Of a stretch of 60,000 nt of DNA, positions 44,559-57,500 are shown piece after piece (position 1 is the stretch's first letter; the number at the start of each line of letters is the position of its first letter). This DNA comes from Takakia lepidozioides (Eukaryota > Streptophyta > Takakiopsida > Takakiales > Takakiaceae): NCBI GenBank assembly GCA_030704615.1, contig CM060732.1:65517053-65577052 (forward strand). Direction: 5' to 3'. The notes below the pieces were generated by a model. It was given only the letters and a program-made list of their open reading frames with translations, did no database searches and was not told the DNA's origin. The position numbers and the translations under genes were made by a program.

Positions 44559-46428
44559 ATGGAATACATCTACAGTCGACGGGAAAAAATCTTGAATGAG
44601 GTGGAATCAACAAGCATCTCGATGCCCACAAATTGGAAGTTAGATCAACTGTTAAGCTCCCAGGAAGTTGGAACGCAAAGAGTCAAGCAACACATGACGC
44701 CTAGAAACTTTAGGAAGCAACGGCATGCTCTGAGTGAAAGACTACGGCAAAACATAATAACTGTACACCAGGACGAATTTCGACCAGCATCGGATATTGA
44801 TACGCTCGTCGAACCCTTCTATGGAGATGAGAATGCACAGCAATCTCGCAACTGGATCAGAATCATGCAAAACTGGGGCTCGGAAGAGAACCTTTCTCCG
44901 GAGGAAAGATGGAATTATGCTTTTCTAGCTCTTTTTGGTGATGCTTTTAGGTGGTGCAGAAAATTACAGCTGCAGCGTGCCACTTGGAGAGAATTTTACT
45001 ATCTTTTCACTGAGACGTTCGTTCGTCGTTGGCCAGTATGGCGAGGTAACTAACACATTTCTTGCCCTGCAGCCCAAGGTTCTCTGTCAGATTGTCTAGT
45101 TGTACAAATGCTTGGAAAAAGATTCAATGAATACCCGACATAACTAGTGTCCACGTCTATAATTTCAGAGTTATACGCACTTTGATCCCCGTTGTGCATC
45201 GTCGTGCAGGCTCACTTCTTTACCCATACTGCTTGCAATTCCACGGGGTTGCTCGTGGAAATCCTGGGCATGCTGGAGTAGGGGCAATTTTAACCACCCC
45301 CAATCAAGAGCATGACTTCAGCCTGATAAGTACATACCTCGGCCCCCATTGCATGAGCCATGTGGCCTCATATGAGGCCCTCATTGCAGGCCTTGAAAAT
45401 GCACTGAAGTATGGTGTCAAGTATGTTGTGGCTTGTGGAGACGATACAATGATCATAAATCAAGTAATGGTCAGATCGCACTTTCATTCACGTGCATGCA
45501 TATTTTCGTTTCGTGCAGTTTCACATGCACATTATATACATGTTACACACGTGCTTCTACACATGCACAAATTTCATGTGCAGGACACTTCCAAGTTTCA
45601 GAGCTTGGCATGCCAGGCCTGCACTCGGTTCACCAGTCAGTCATGCATGCGCTGAGCCAGTGGCCACGCTTTCTTTGAAAAATGTGTGTCGCGCCGGTAA
45701 GGTGCTTAGGAAAAACGAGGGGAAAAACCGTTGGGCACAACCATGCCATCACGCTGCACGGTTGCTTTCAGTAGTACCCTGGAGTTAGAATCTTCAATCT
45801 TAAGCTGCACGGTTCACTTTCGATAATGTCAGACTGTGTGAGTGGGGTAGGGGCGAAGTGCGTCCAGGCGTGAAGTACTAGCTTAGAAGGACATTCAATT
45901 GGCCATGTCAAGCTCACCAGATTTTTTCAGTTCCGATTGGTTCTGTGCGCCTCCATTCCGGCAGTGACGTCCTGAGACGCAATTAGTCACATTTCGAGCT
46001 GTTCAAGACAAGCTTGATACATTGCTCTAATAATGAATCTTACTTTCATATGCGGATTTTGACTAATATGTTACTGCGAACCCCTATTGCAGGTTAAAAG
46101 ACTGTGGAAGGTTCCATCCGATCCAGAGCTGAAGCATTGCTTGTCACAAGTGTGGTACCTTGAAGAGCAGTTCACCAGCTTTGAGATTGTAAGTCGCAAT
46201 GAAAGGAGGTATCACTCTCCGCCAGCAAGGCTTGCCAATAAGGCCATTGACAACTGTCCCCATCCAAACTGTGGAGAGAAATTTCCGTGGAAAAAGAAAG
46301 GATGCGCATCAACAAGATTACAGCCAGAAAGAAGAGTCCACCCAGGTACAGATCCCCAATGGACATGGACTCCCATGGCATCAATTGAAGCTTCCATGAC
46401 ACATGCTGTCGCTTCGCTTTATCAATGA
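44559..46428 (+). CDS. Gag-like / RNase H-like fusion protein, copy B, 358 aa
   Basis: Exons 44559-45045, 45210-45463 and 46093-46428; introns begin GTAACT and GTAATG, exactly as in copy A, and the total of 1077 nt is in frame. Residues about 65-160 are Gag-like: LVEPFYGDENAQQSRNWIRI, LSPEERWNYAFLALFGDAF, ATWREFYYLFTETFVRRW. Residues 163-300 are RNase H-like: GVARGNPGHAGVGAIL, ASYEALIAGLENALKYGVKY, CGDDTMIINQ, LWKVPSDPELKH and PPARLANKAID. The catalytic positions read His174, Ser216, Asp240 and Arg293, again leaving one carboxylate, but a different one from copy A. The C-terminal 55 residues are basic and unrelated to copy A. A 65-residue N-terminal extension is also absent from copy A. The likely origin is retroelement-derived coding sequence retained by the host; role unknown. 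Confidence 0.75.
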
Positions 46429-49400
46429 TCCAGGTCAAGATAACATCTCGATCTAATATCTGATTACAAATACTTAACCATAGACGCACTGACTACACGT
46501 TCAGTATATGGCTGTCCTTCAAGTGGTCGGGTATCTGGTATATCTACATTGACAAACAGTATTTGCACACAGGGAGGCATCTCATTAGGTAGGCATCGGT
46601 ACTGACAATTGATGGGTTCTGAATCGACTTTCAAGGCATTTTGATTGTCATGAATATATATCTGGTTTGCAAGGTTGAAACTCGGATGAAATGCAATGCG
46701 TTGCAAGTTTCACAGCCACTAAGTTCTACCTAGGTTCAGCTCATCAGAGGGTACGTAAGGCTCTCAGGTCTTGATCAAAGAGGCTTCATGAACAGGTTCT
46801 TTCTGCTAGAACTTCAGTTGACTCCGTAAGTCGATCCCAAATGTTCAAAGGTAGTGATTTACCCAAGAGGATTCATCAGATCTTACAAGTACTGGCAGGT
46901 CTCTTCAATTCTCGGTGCCCTTCAAGCACTTTGCAGGTCACATGTTACTTCTTGCTCGAAATTGGCCAGTCCTGCATGCGGCAGATCAACGCTTCGTCGT
47001 GCTTGGCTTGCAAGGTCAACTAAGTGAATTTCATTTCCGCACATGAATCCAGCACCCGCCCTGCACCCGCAACCCATGTTAGCTGCTGGTCTGAATCCAT
47101 CTCCTTAGGACGAACCCAACCCACAAAGCACTCCTGGCGCAGCTGCCACCTACTTCATATTGACATCACTCACGAGCTGCAAAGACCTGCGGGTCACATC
47201 GATAAGAGCAACGTCTGATGACAGGGAACATTCAAGGTCTTGTTCCCAGCGTCGCCACACCGTCACACCGTTGGGCTAATTAGTGTCGGCAGTCTTCTCT
47301 CTTTCCGTAGCTTCCTAAAAGCTCACGTGGTAAGTACCGGCATCGTACACACTACACACATGCTTGACCTTATCTACAGCCGCCTCTCCTCCGTTTCTGT
47401 CTATTCATTCCAACACACATTGTAAATGGGTAACTAGTGCCGGACAACTACTGTGTGGAACTTTCGTGTATGACTCTAGGAATCCCCCTTCCACAAGTAA
47501 TCCTTGCGGGTGAGGAGACGCCATAGATACCTTCATTTTAGATCGTTTATCTCAAAAACAAGAAATAACCCAAATATGGATGGGTGAAGGTTTGAACTTT
47601 GGACACCAGATCGTCATAAAAAGAGCCCTTAGTTGCAAGGCCAAGTCAGACCCTAACACGTTTTGATCTCAAAGTTCAGCCAATCATACAATTGATACCA
47701 TTCGAAAAAATCCAATCTGGCGGAAAAATAAAATTGTCAAATAAAACAAAATTGTCCACAAAACATGTATATACACTGTGGGTAGACTAAGTGGATAAAG
47801 AGCGTTAAGTTGTTTTGGTTCAAAATTTGTCAGGGCACGTGTATGCAAAGATTCCTCATACTTCGACTCGTGAGCAGTTGTTGAGTGCATTGCAAGTGAC
47901 CAGAAAAGTGTGAGGGAGGTACAGGCAACATGAAGCAGCCATCCGAACGTTGGGTGATGCCTGTTCGGATATATAAGGGAGGCAGTGATTGCTAGACTGG
48001 ATATATGCTTGTTATATGTATATTGTATTCTGACAGATTCAAGTTTTGGGGTGGCGGACTGGACCAGTCCAGTCCTGGTTTACTAAGTTCGAGGAGAAAA
48101 TCCTTGGGACTTCAGAAATTAGCGCACGCAAGTTTAGTTGCAAATAGGCTGCGAGTCCAAACTTGATTAGTTAGTTGGACTTGGTGCTGTCCATCGACAC
48201 CACATCTTTTTGTGTGGCAGAATGTGCCCTTAGTTATGGTGGCAGCTAAAGTTCCAGCCTTGTAGTAGTGTAACACTTGCGCATGAGAGTGTTTCTCAAT
48301 ATGTTTTCAGTTGCCTTTGATTGTTTTTTAATGTGGTTGGGAGTATACGCAAACGCATTGAATAGCACTCAAAAAGCAACTGGAAACATATTGAGAAGCC
48401 CTCGATGCGGAATACAGAATATGTAACATTTGAATCCATCAAGGTGTGGAAGCCTTCGTTTCGGAACCTTGGATGTGGATGAGCTAGAGACCAGTCTGAG
48501 GTGAATCGACTATTTCACTCTTTGGCCAGATAATGGGATTTCGGGTATTCAATCATCTCGGTCGACAGCACTAGCTGGAGATAAGTATCTAAGATCTAGC
48601 TGCTGGATTACACAATATGGGTCATGAATGCGGATTTCCCTGATTCAAATGTGGTCTTGAGAGGTCGTATTGTGTTCGATACTCTACTTTGAATATCTCT
48701 GTCTCTACCTAGACTGATCCCTCACATTTTCCTGCTTGTCCTTACCTTTGAAGTGTAAGTACAGATCACCTAGAGAACTCATTTTCTTCCTCATCTTGAC
48801 AATGCATTTTGAACACATCCATCAGATTAAGAATTCACACTGAATATTCAACTGGTAATTCGCAGGACGTTTTTATTCACTGCAGGGATGTACGTGATCA
48901 GTACTGTACTCCGCAAAAAAATTATTGTATATTTCACCCATATATGTCACGTTGAATTTGTTTTCTTGTCAGGCGTGGAAATGTCTTGCGACCTCCATAC
49001 TGTCTGCCGAGCTCTCTTTCCACATCCAGCCCGTCTGACGCAGGTCTCTGGCCGCCTGATGACTATAGCCCCTCCACCAGTCCAAGTTCAATTCTAAGAT
49101 TGTCCCACAACCAAAACTGTATGGAGGGGGCATGGAAACGCTTTAACTAGTGGAAATTCTCGGTAAGGTTTGTTTTATGGCGGACATTGTTCATGGTCAC
49201 TAACTACAAGCAAAAGGTCCTTCTTTCCTTCTCTCTAGAGTCTCTTTCTTTCGTTCTTCCTCGAGGAGCCTGTGTGTCGAAATTTGCAGAAGCTTGAGCT
49301 GTGAAGTAGATCTCCAAGGTAGTGGTTTTCCTTTCATGAGTAGAGATCAGAGAGAGATCAATCACTCTAGTGGAATATGGACAAGTGAGATTTTGGTCTA

Positions 49401-49600
49401 CAGTTGGAAATTCAAGATGGAGAGGATATATATGTTATATGTTAAGAGCATCCCCACCGGGGCCCGCTATCAGCCACGGAAGCGTGTCAGAGAGAAAAAA
49501 CACAAAGCCCATGCCCCATGTTATATAGAATCAACCTTGAGTTCTGAATTTCGCTTTCCACCCTGTACACATTCCATCAAACCTTTGTACAGATTCCCTC
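46429..49600. other. no supported gene
   Basis: Several short open frames without domains. A TATATAAGG at about 47971 lies in sequence that could be the LTR of a decayed element, but no second copy is present. Nothing else is recognised. Confidence 0.35.
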
Positions 49601-49611
49601 CACGACCTTCC

Positions 49612-50260
49612 ACTATGCGCACGGGCATGAATATATACACGATCATTCTTGGGATTGAGAAATTGGTACAGTGGATCAAGAACCATATGTCACAAAACTT
49701 CGAAATGACAGATATTGGAGAATCAGTGGAATACTACATAGGTGTTCAAATGGTCAAGGCAGAATCTCAAAGACTCTGAAACTGGGCAACACACGTACTT
49801 TTCAGATCTCTTGAAGAAGTTTGGCATGGAAGATTACAAACCCGTTAGCACTCCTATGGACCCTAGAGTGAACCTGGTCAAGGAAGAAGGTTGTAAGTCA
49901 CTATCTAGAGGAGGAAGAACAAATGAGCAAAGTTCCTTTCAAAGTTCTTGGAAGCCTCATAAATAAAACCAGATAGATCACCAAGATGGGCTTTGCGCTT
50001 GTGGGGATTACAGCTGACCTGCAAGAACCTGTCAGTTTCTTGCGGGAGAAAAGGATATCAGTTTGTCATTGCTTCTGCAAGTAAAGAGTAAAGTCCTAAG
50101 GACTTGGCATGCATGTCGATGCGTGTGAAGTCACATCTGCTAGGAATACTATTTCAACACTTGGGATCCAGAGTGCTCTAGTGGAAGCAAAATCTTATAT
50201 CAGTGTAGATGGTAGAATTAGAGCATCACTTTCTTGCAACAAACTAGAGGTAAATAGCCA
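49612..50260 (+). pseudogene. Ty1/copia reverse transcriptase fragment
   Basis: Two frames carry consecutive copia RT thumb-region motifs: IEKLVQWIKNHMSQNFEMTD and IGESVEYYIGVQMVKAES (to 49779), then HTYFSDLLKKFGMEDYKPVS followed by TPMDPRVNLVKEEG (49742-49966). A frame change lies near 49775. The segment after 49966 keeps short echoes of the connection region with stops. The catalytic YVDD box upstream is not seen. No LTRs were identified. Confidence 0.75.
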
Positions 50261-51583
50261 GAAATCATTGTGATCTAGGTTGCCCTTCACTGTTGTTTGG
50301 CAATTAGCCAGAGTTTCCTAGTAGCTGAAATATCCAGGCACACTAGAAAAGTCATTCTGCAACACAATCTGGCTTTCGCGAGCACCATATAATGACTCAA
50401 CTACTGCACCTGCCATGCACCTCCTGTCAACCATTATCTAGGTCACGAGGATAAGAAGTCTGAATTAACAGTCAAACCAAGAAGGCCATATCATCATATC
50501 CATCCTGCACCTTCCAGACATGAAATGCATGACATCCTTGCTCTTTTGCAGGTATAAAGACCTGTTCACATCCATAAAGTCATCTGTTTGAATAGATTAC
50601 ATGTATTTACCAACTATTATTTCCAGTCAGCTTTGGGAACGTAATAGATTTGAGCCACAGAGCTCCACTCAACCTCATGCAAGGACTCAGATTCCGTCGC
50701 AAAAAAAGTTTATCAGGAATTGCCTGCAATCTCTGCTTAACTACCTCTTGGGTTCTATCACAAGCTGGATCCTAGCCTACTGAATGGCCCTGCTAAATGA
50801 AAAATATGTCTGAAAACAGGGCATGTGTTCTTGGGCCCACCCACATCGGTGACATTACTTCTGGACAGCACCTGGGATGTCAAAAGCAGCTCCTATTTGC
50901 GGTGGTGGCGACGAGACTTCATGTCAGCCCTCAGACGCTTGTCGTCCTCCCATTCCCTTTCATACATCCTGCCACTGAAAGTCAAGGAAATCTTGTCTGC
51001 ATCCTTACCCACCAGAGAAAACGATAGAAAAGGGCACCCTCCCTCCCACAGTTAAATCATTAAACTCCACTTCTTGGACAATTCCATGGCTGGAACAGCC
51101 TTCAGTGCTAACACTCCACATCAACCTACATTGAACGTTGCCTTGTCATCTGACTTGTCATGTCACTCGCTACTTCAATGACATCAACAAAACCACGCCT
51201 GCTAGTCTATACACCTTGGGTCATGCACTCAGAATCGAGTTTTGACATCTAAGTTATCACACCTTTTGTTGGGACCCCAACATCACTAGGTACATTCAGG
51301 CATCAATGGTATATTCCTCCAATGGGTAAAAAATCTGGTGCAACCACTGCTGTAGCTAAAGGAACTACCTTCATTCGTGCTTCAAGTGACTTCGAGAAAT
51401 TTTCTGTCTCAAAAGGTGGTTTCTACGGGGCTGGCTTTTGTCCATCCAGTGGTGTCGTCTGTCAGCTTTAGAGTATTGCTTGATTGGCAACGGATCTTGG
51501 ATAGAGGATATGGGGTGGAAGTGCCGATCATTATGGCCAATCCTGACACAATTCCAGCCATGCACGGGCTTTAAATGACAACC
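50261..51583. other. no supported gene; 3' flank of THO2
   Basis: Overlapping plus-strand frames at 50797-51055 have no recognised domain. The part nearest 51583 probably includes the THO2 3' UTR (minus strand). Confidence 0.35.
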
Positions 51584-54500
51584 CTAACCCAGTGTTCTTG
51601 TGGAAGCTATAGCTACCTCTGGAGTAAGCACAGGATTTGAGGATCTAAATGGTGAAACAAACAATTCACAAAGACCAGCTGACAAAGAAGGATACTGCTC
51701 ATGCTCACGCCGTGCCGGTTTGCTGGTGTCTTTCCCATGAGCACGTCCGCTGCTGGGACCCTTCGCATCATAGGCAACATCCTCCATGTAAACATTGCGA
51801 GCCGTAACTGCCCCCCCCTTCCGGTCACGGTCACGGCCCTCATACGGGAGAGCCGTGCCTACAAGCATCGGTGGTGGCGCAGGTCCAAAGTTGGGAGCTA
51901 AATCACCAGGTGCCAAGTGATCACGTTTCAGACGCCTCCGTTTTGATGATGCAGCTGCTGCTTCGGCATCCTCCTTCAGCTGCATTGCCTTCTCCTTCTC
52001 CCGCTCCCTCTCCTTGTCCACCTGCAGAGCTTATTCTTGTCTGATTGGTTGACATTCACTGAAGTAGCAACAGAACTTTTGATTGATAGTCACCGGAGTA
52101 CCAAACCCCAGTAATAAGACAGCTGGGCCACGGAAGGTGTCTGTCTGTAGTTCCATTCGCACACCAGAACTGGTCACTAAGGGGCATTTGTGGCTTTTGC
52201 AGCGGAGGCTATGCTAATTATTGTCCCAGCTGAGGGTGACGGTGTCGGAGTACCTCCGATTGCCACAACTGATCCATGCATGGAAAGCTTTCAGGTTTTT
52301 GCTGTGCTTGCGGTAGCAGAACGAGAAGACTATTGGTGCCTGCATGGGTGCAGAAAAGCACCCATTTTGGCCAATCGCCCCCACATCATTCTTCTCCTGG
52401 AGTAATGGAGCTTCTCACCTCTTCAATAACCTCTGATTGGTTCACACTGGACCTATAATAGGCCTGCCTTCCCTTCCCCATTCAGAGAGGTGCATGAATC
52501 TCTTCCAAGTGATGCACGCTGTAGACCATATGGCACAAAACTGCACCGGAGAGAACCAACGGGCTCATGGTGGTGACCTGCCCTGGCCTCCCCAAGGACC
52601 TGTGGTCTCGCGTGCACATTGAAATGATTACGTGTATAAACTCAATATATATTTCAGGTATGAAAAACAGGTATCCCCACTACAAGACAATGCTTCTGAG
52701 TTGGTCAACAGCAGCCGCGGAGTTACATGACATGACAGTAACCACCATTTTCCAGGTTTCACTTGTCAGAATAGGTAGAGCTATCGAACTCAGATTTGTT
52801 TGTGTTATTCGGGAAGCCCGTCTGTGGTCAATGCAACCACTGAGCACAATAGAGGACTAATGAATTGGTGTCCTAATTTGAAACCAAATGTCAGAGCAAA
52901 GTTCTGTAAACCCATGCAAAGTCAATGGCAACAACGTCCACCTACCTTCATTACCATCACATCTCGATCATCATTGCGTTTTCGATCACGGGCTTCATCG
53001 TCTCGCCTCCTCTTCAACTCCTCCATTGCCACCACTGCAACAGCATCATCACTTCGCCTCTTCTCAGCCTTATCATCCCGGCGTGGGGAAAGCCTCGGCA
53101 CACTACGAAGAGTTCTTCCATCCAAAACTTCTTCTTCCCGTAAGCCTCTGCTGGCTGTTACAATGCGAGGCACCACATTGGGAGGGATAGGGGGTGGTGG
53201 TGGCAGGTTCTGCATTGGAAAACGGTCATCTGGGTGTGGTTGCTCCACAGGCAAGTCAATGTACCTTGGTCTACTCCGGTCATCCTTGCCGCGGTCATCA
53301 CGGCTCCGTTCAATAACTCGTTCAAAAACCCGCTCAGCTCCTTTCTCTGAACCTCGATCCACAGACCTCTCCCTGGCAAACCGTTCAATCGATCTATCTC
53401 TGAACCGATCGACGATATATTCATCACCACGATCCCTGTCTGGTCTGTCAACAACCCGCTCTGCAACCCGGTAGTCTCGCTCAACCCGTTCCACCACTCT
53501 CTCTCCCCCCCTGTCCCCTGCCCTATCCCGCCCTCTGTCTATAGACCTCTCCCGAGGCCTCTCTGACAGACGTTCATCATGGCTCACTCTGTCGCGCTCA
53601 GCTGATCGCTGATCAGAGCGTGATAATTCTGTAGCCCGCAGGTCCAAAATCCTCTCTCTCTCAGAAGACCGCAGCTCCCCTGCTTCTGCAATCTTCTCTC
53701 CACCGCTTTCACCCTTCCTCCGCTTGTTGGTGCGTTCTGTATCATCCAACCCAACCAAACGTTTCGATTGCCTCTCTTTACTTGTATCTTCGACAAGTTT
53801 GGCAGACATGTTGCTGCCATCATCCCGGTGCAATGGAGAGCTTGATGGTGGCCTCTCATTCCCTTCCACTCGCTCCCTATCTCTCTCTCCCACCCCTTTC
53901 GTTTCAGCAACCTTCAGGGCCAATATTTCTGTTTTTGTACTGGTTTCCGTTCTTTTTAGCGCATCAACACTACGCCGAACTGTGGCATCCTGAGGACCTC
54001 TATCTAACCCTGCTCTAGCTGCCGACAGTACTGGACCCTTAGCTGGGCCAGCCCCTGCACTCCCATTAGTCAATGCTTCTGCAACTGTGGAGGTGCGCTG
54101 ACGGACTACCCCAACATCAGAGCGACTCTCACGCTCAGCCTTTGAAGGAGAGGTAGCTGCCGCTCCTCGGATAGACCCAGCCTCCTCCCTGGCAGCACTG
54201 TTTGGATACACTTTGTTAGTTGTCCACATGCACTCTAAGCAAAGCTGGAATTCATATACAGAAAACATTTCACCTTCAGAATCAAGGAAATCCCAGTAAA
54301 TGAGAAATACTTAATCCACAGACTGTAAGAAACTAGGAAACAAACTTGTCTGAAGATCAATCTGGCACGGAGTGATGTCGAGGGCAGGCATGGATCAAGG
54401 CTAAGACAGAGCTCACTCTAAATCCAAAGCCGGTTTAAGCCAAATGCAAGATCCTTTAGGGGCCTTAGAGATGGGGACTAACATTTACATTGATACTAGA

Positions 54501-57500
54501 GAGCAGAACAGTTACTGCTTGATCAAAACTGTGACACTGGCTGGTTGCAGTATGACTGACCTGCTTGCGGAAACCTGCAAAACAGCAGCTGAGGTTGGCC
54601 GTCGAGGTTGAGGCCGCACAGCCTGTGAAAAGGAGTTCTTAGACAATGAGATAGAATGGCAACACTATAGCCTCTTCCCTGTGTATACAAATATATAAAA
54701 GAACTAAATTGTCAAAGGTCCATGAATACAACCCTTGTCAATACCTCAGCCTCAGCACTCGCTGGCTTCGCGGATTTGGTAGCAGCATCCTCAATTTTCA
54801 CACCCATTGCAGACCCTTGGGTGGATTGTGCCCCACGAGGCTGTCCATCTGGTCCTGCTCTACTGGATGCTGGGGCTGACCCCCTACTAGGTGGCCCTGT
54901 GGCCTTCGAATCATGTGCACCTGACAACTTTGTTGTAGCAGCCACATTGCGCGGAGCTGACTTAACCGTAGGCACAGACCCTTTGATTTGTGACTCAGAA
55001 ACAACCATGGTGGGCAGCACTGGTGACGGATGTGGTATATCACCACTGGCACTAACTGATTCAGTGCCACCTCCCCCACTACCTGTATTGGATGAAGGTT
55101 CAGTAGCTAGCATCATGCTTGGGGCACCAGATGAGAGTGGGGCTGCTCCAGACTTCCCAACTGAGGATCCTGGTTTAATTTCAAGATAACCCATTGTAAA
55201 CTCTTCATCTGTGAGCCATACACTCTGCAAGAAAGAAACAGTTCAAGCCACATACCCCAATTTCGTCATTGTTGTACCAAAAAGAGAGATAACATCCTAC
55301 TACATTTCGGCAGCCTTGTCACCATAACCCCAGAACCAGTGTTTTTTTTTTCATATTTCTAAAATCGCTGGCGGGGCCACCTGTGAATTCTACCCAGTGC
55401 CCATGTGGCGAGAATATCGAGGTAGCATTTTTGGAAAAGAGGCTATATTCCAGGTGTCACGTTTTAACTAGTCCACGTCGGCAAGATTAGGCCCCCGAAA
55501 TTTATCTGCTGCTGCTTTTTGGCGAAAAAGTCATATTTTACCCCCCCATAATTCCTTTGTACAAGTAGCTGACGTAGTTTCCAGGTCAAAATTTGGCGAT
55601 TTTTCGCCAGAAAGAAAAACACTGCTAAGAACCCTTTTAGAGAGAGCATTACAGGGGGACAGTGAGCAGTAGGAGAGCAGAATAGCACCATCCCATCTTG
55701 GAAGGCTCACTTTAGTGAGAATTGACCTATAAATATAATCAGTAAGATATTCTCTAGACAAAAACCAGGATTCAGCCCCAAGGAGGGATGATACTTTCAG
55801 CATTGTCTCTGAGCCTTTCGAGCTATACAAATAGAAGTCCAGTGCCATTGTTTTGATACTTTCAGTGAAACTTTTCGAAATGTGGTGCAACCTTTACAAT
55901 TCATCAGAAAAAGTTCACTTCTGGCTTAGTTATATGCACAGATTCCTCTAATGGGTTTTCTGTTTCTGAGGTGGGTTACCAGATAACCATTCTATTGTCC
56001 AATTGAAAGGCCAAAAGAGAAAAAAAGAATGAAAATTTCTAACATCTACGGTGAAGCTCAAAGGGCTTATGGGACAAAAGACAGAAGATACAAAAAATAA
56101 TGTGGGGACCTCAACAAGCAGCCCAAAAACAACTGTTCAACATTAAGAGATTTTCTCAAGTAGAGAGCCTCATGCAGATTGGCTGCCAAGAGAAAAAGAG
56201 AATGGGGGTGAGAGCATAGGGGACAAAAAGACCTTGCGAGTAGCGAGGGCGGCAGCCACCCCAGTAGCAAGCACCTTAAGGTCTTCTCTTTCATCTCCTT
56301 TTATTTTGCTAACCTGCAGAACGTCAACATGCCAGTGAAGATGCAGTGGCTTGAAAGAGACCAGGCATTGCCAAGGCAATGCTACCATGGCACATAAGAT
56401 GCCCTCTTTCAATTGTGACAGCTACAAGAAGCATCCTGGAAGCCAACTTTCACATGGATCTCTCGTGAAAGACAGAGAGTACAAACACCCTTCCATGCAT
56501 GGAGCCCACAATGAAGTAGTGCAGCAGTTTGAACTTGCATGCCAATTTAGAAAGCCAGGAGACGTAGTCCAAATGTTCACACATCGTTCTGATTACTATA
56601 ATCACCAGATTTTGTGGACTGCTGAAAACAAACTGTCACCTATCCGCCTATGTGCAATCTAATACTTTTAAGGGTAAAAAGATAAGAACTTCGAACCCTC
56701 CGTTCAAGATTGACGCCACTTTTCTTCGTAACAGGGAACACACTCGCTATCTTTGTCAGCACGGTGAGTGCGTTACGAATCTCCATATACTCCTCGGACT
56801 CCAAGCATTGAATGAGCAGTTTGGTCAGTCGTGAATTCCACTTCCAGTGCACCTGCCACCCACACAGGTGCAACTCTTAAGCAAGGTATGTTGCACAAAC
56901 ACAGAACTGTAAGTAAAGGTTCCTCTAGTTTTAGGGTGATTCTAGAAGCTTAGCAACTTACAGCCCTGCCTGCCTAAACAGGCGTTTGTACCCTGGCACT
57001 ACAGCAACCAGCACACCTGCCATTTTATGCGAATTGACCCTTTGCAAATAGAAGCAGAACATACTTCTCTTTATCTTTTCTAGACAGAACATTTTCCAAC
57101 CCATTCCAAGACTCTGGACCAGTGAAAGGCTCAGCTTCGAATGCTGCCTGGTCAACTGCTGAACTGCACATTTCAAACACAGGCCTCACTATAAAAGAGC
57201 GAGGTTAAAGACTCACCCGAACGTACTGACCAAAGGTCACGCGTGTACTGTTTGGATCTCTGTACAGAACCGCGAACCCAGGCATATTTCCACACTCCTT
57301 GTCATATAATGCCTCTTCGCTCTGCCCCCCATGTACACCAATAACCATGGCAGTAAGATGAACTGAAGCGGTAAGGAACCAATGAAGATAAGATGATTGA
57401 GAAGTGCCCCAACATCATCTAGCTAAAAAAAGATAGTATTGACACTTCAGTGTGAATTCCCTTCAGAGCTGAAAGCAAACCTTCCAATGGTACGCCATCT

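Noticed and set aside
47960-48060. TATATAAGG-containing LTR of a copia element
   Set aside because: No second copy, PBS or terminal TG...CA pair could be found in the window; the copia RT fragment is 1.6 kb away and decayed.
52800-53474. 224-codon plus-strand ORF rich in Ser and Arg
   Set aside because: It is the antisense shadow of the Arg/Glu/Asp-rich THO2 exon; THO2 on the minus strand is supported by twelve phase-matched exons.
54722-55189. 155-codon plus-strand ORF
   Set aside because: Antisense to the in-frame THO2 exon at 54745-55224, which begins with the conserved WLTDEEFTMGYLEIKP segment.
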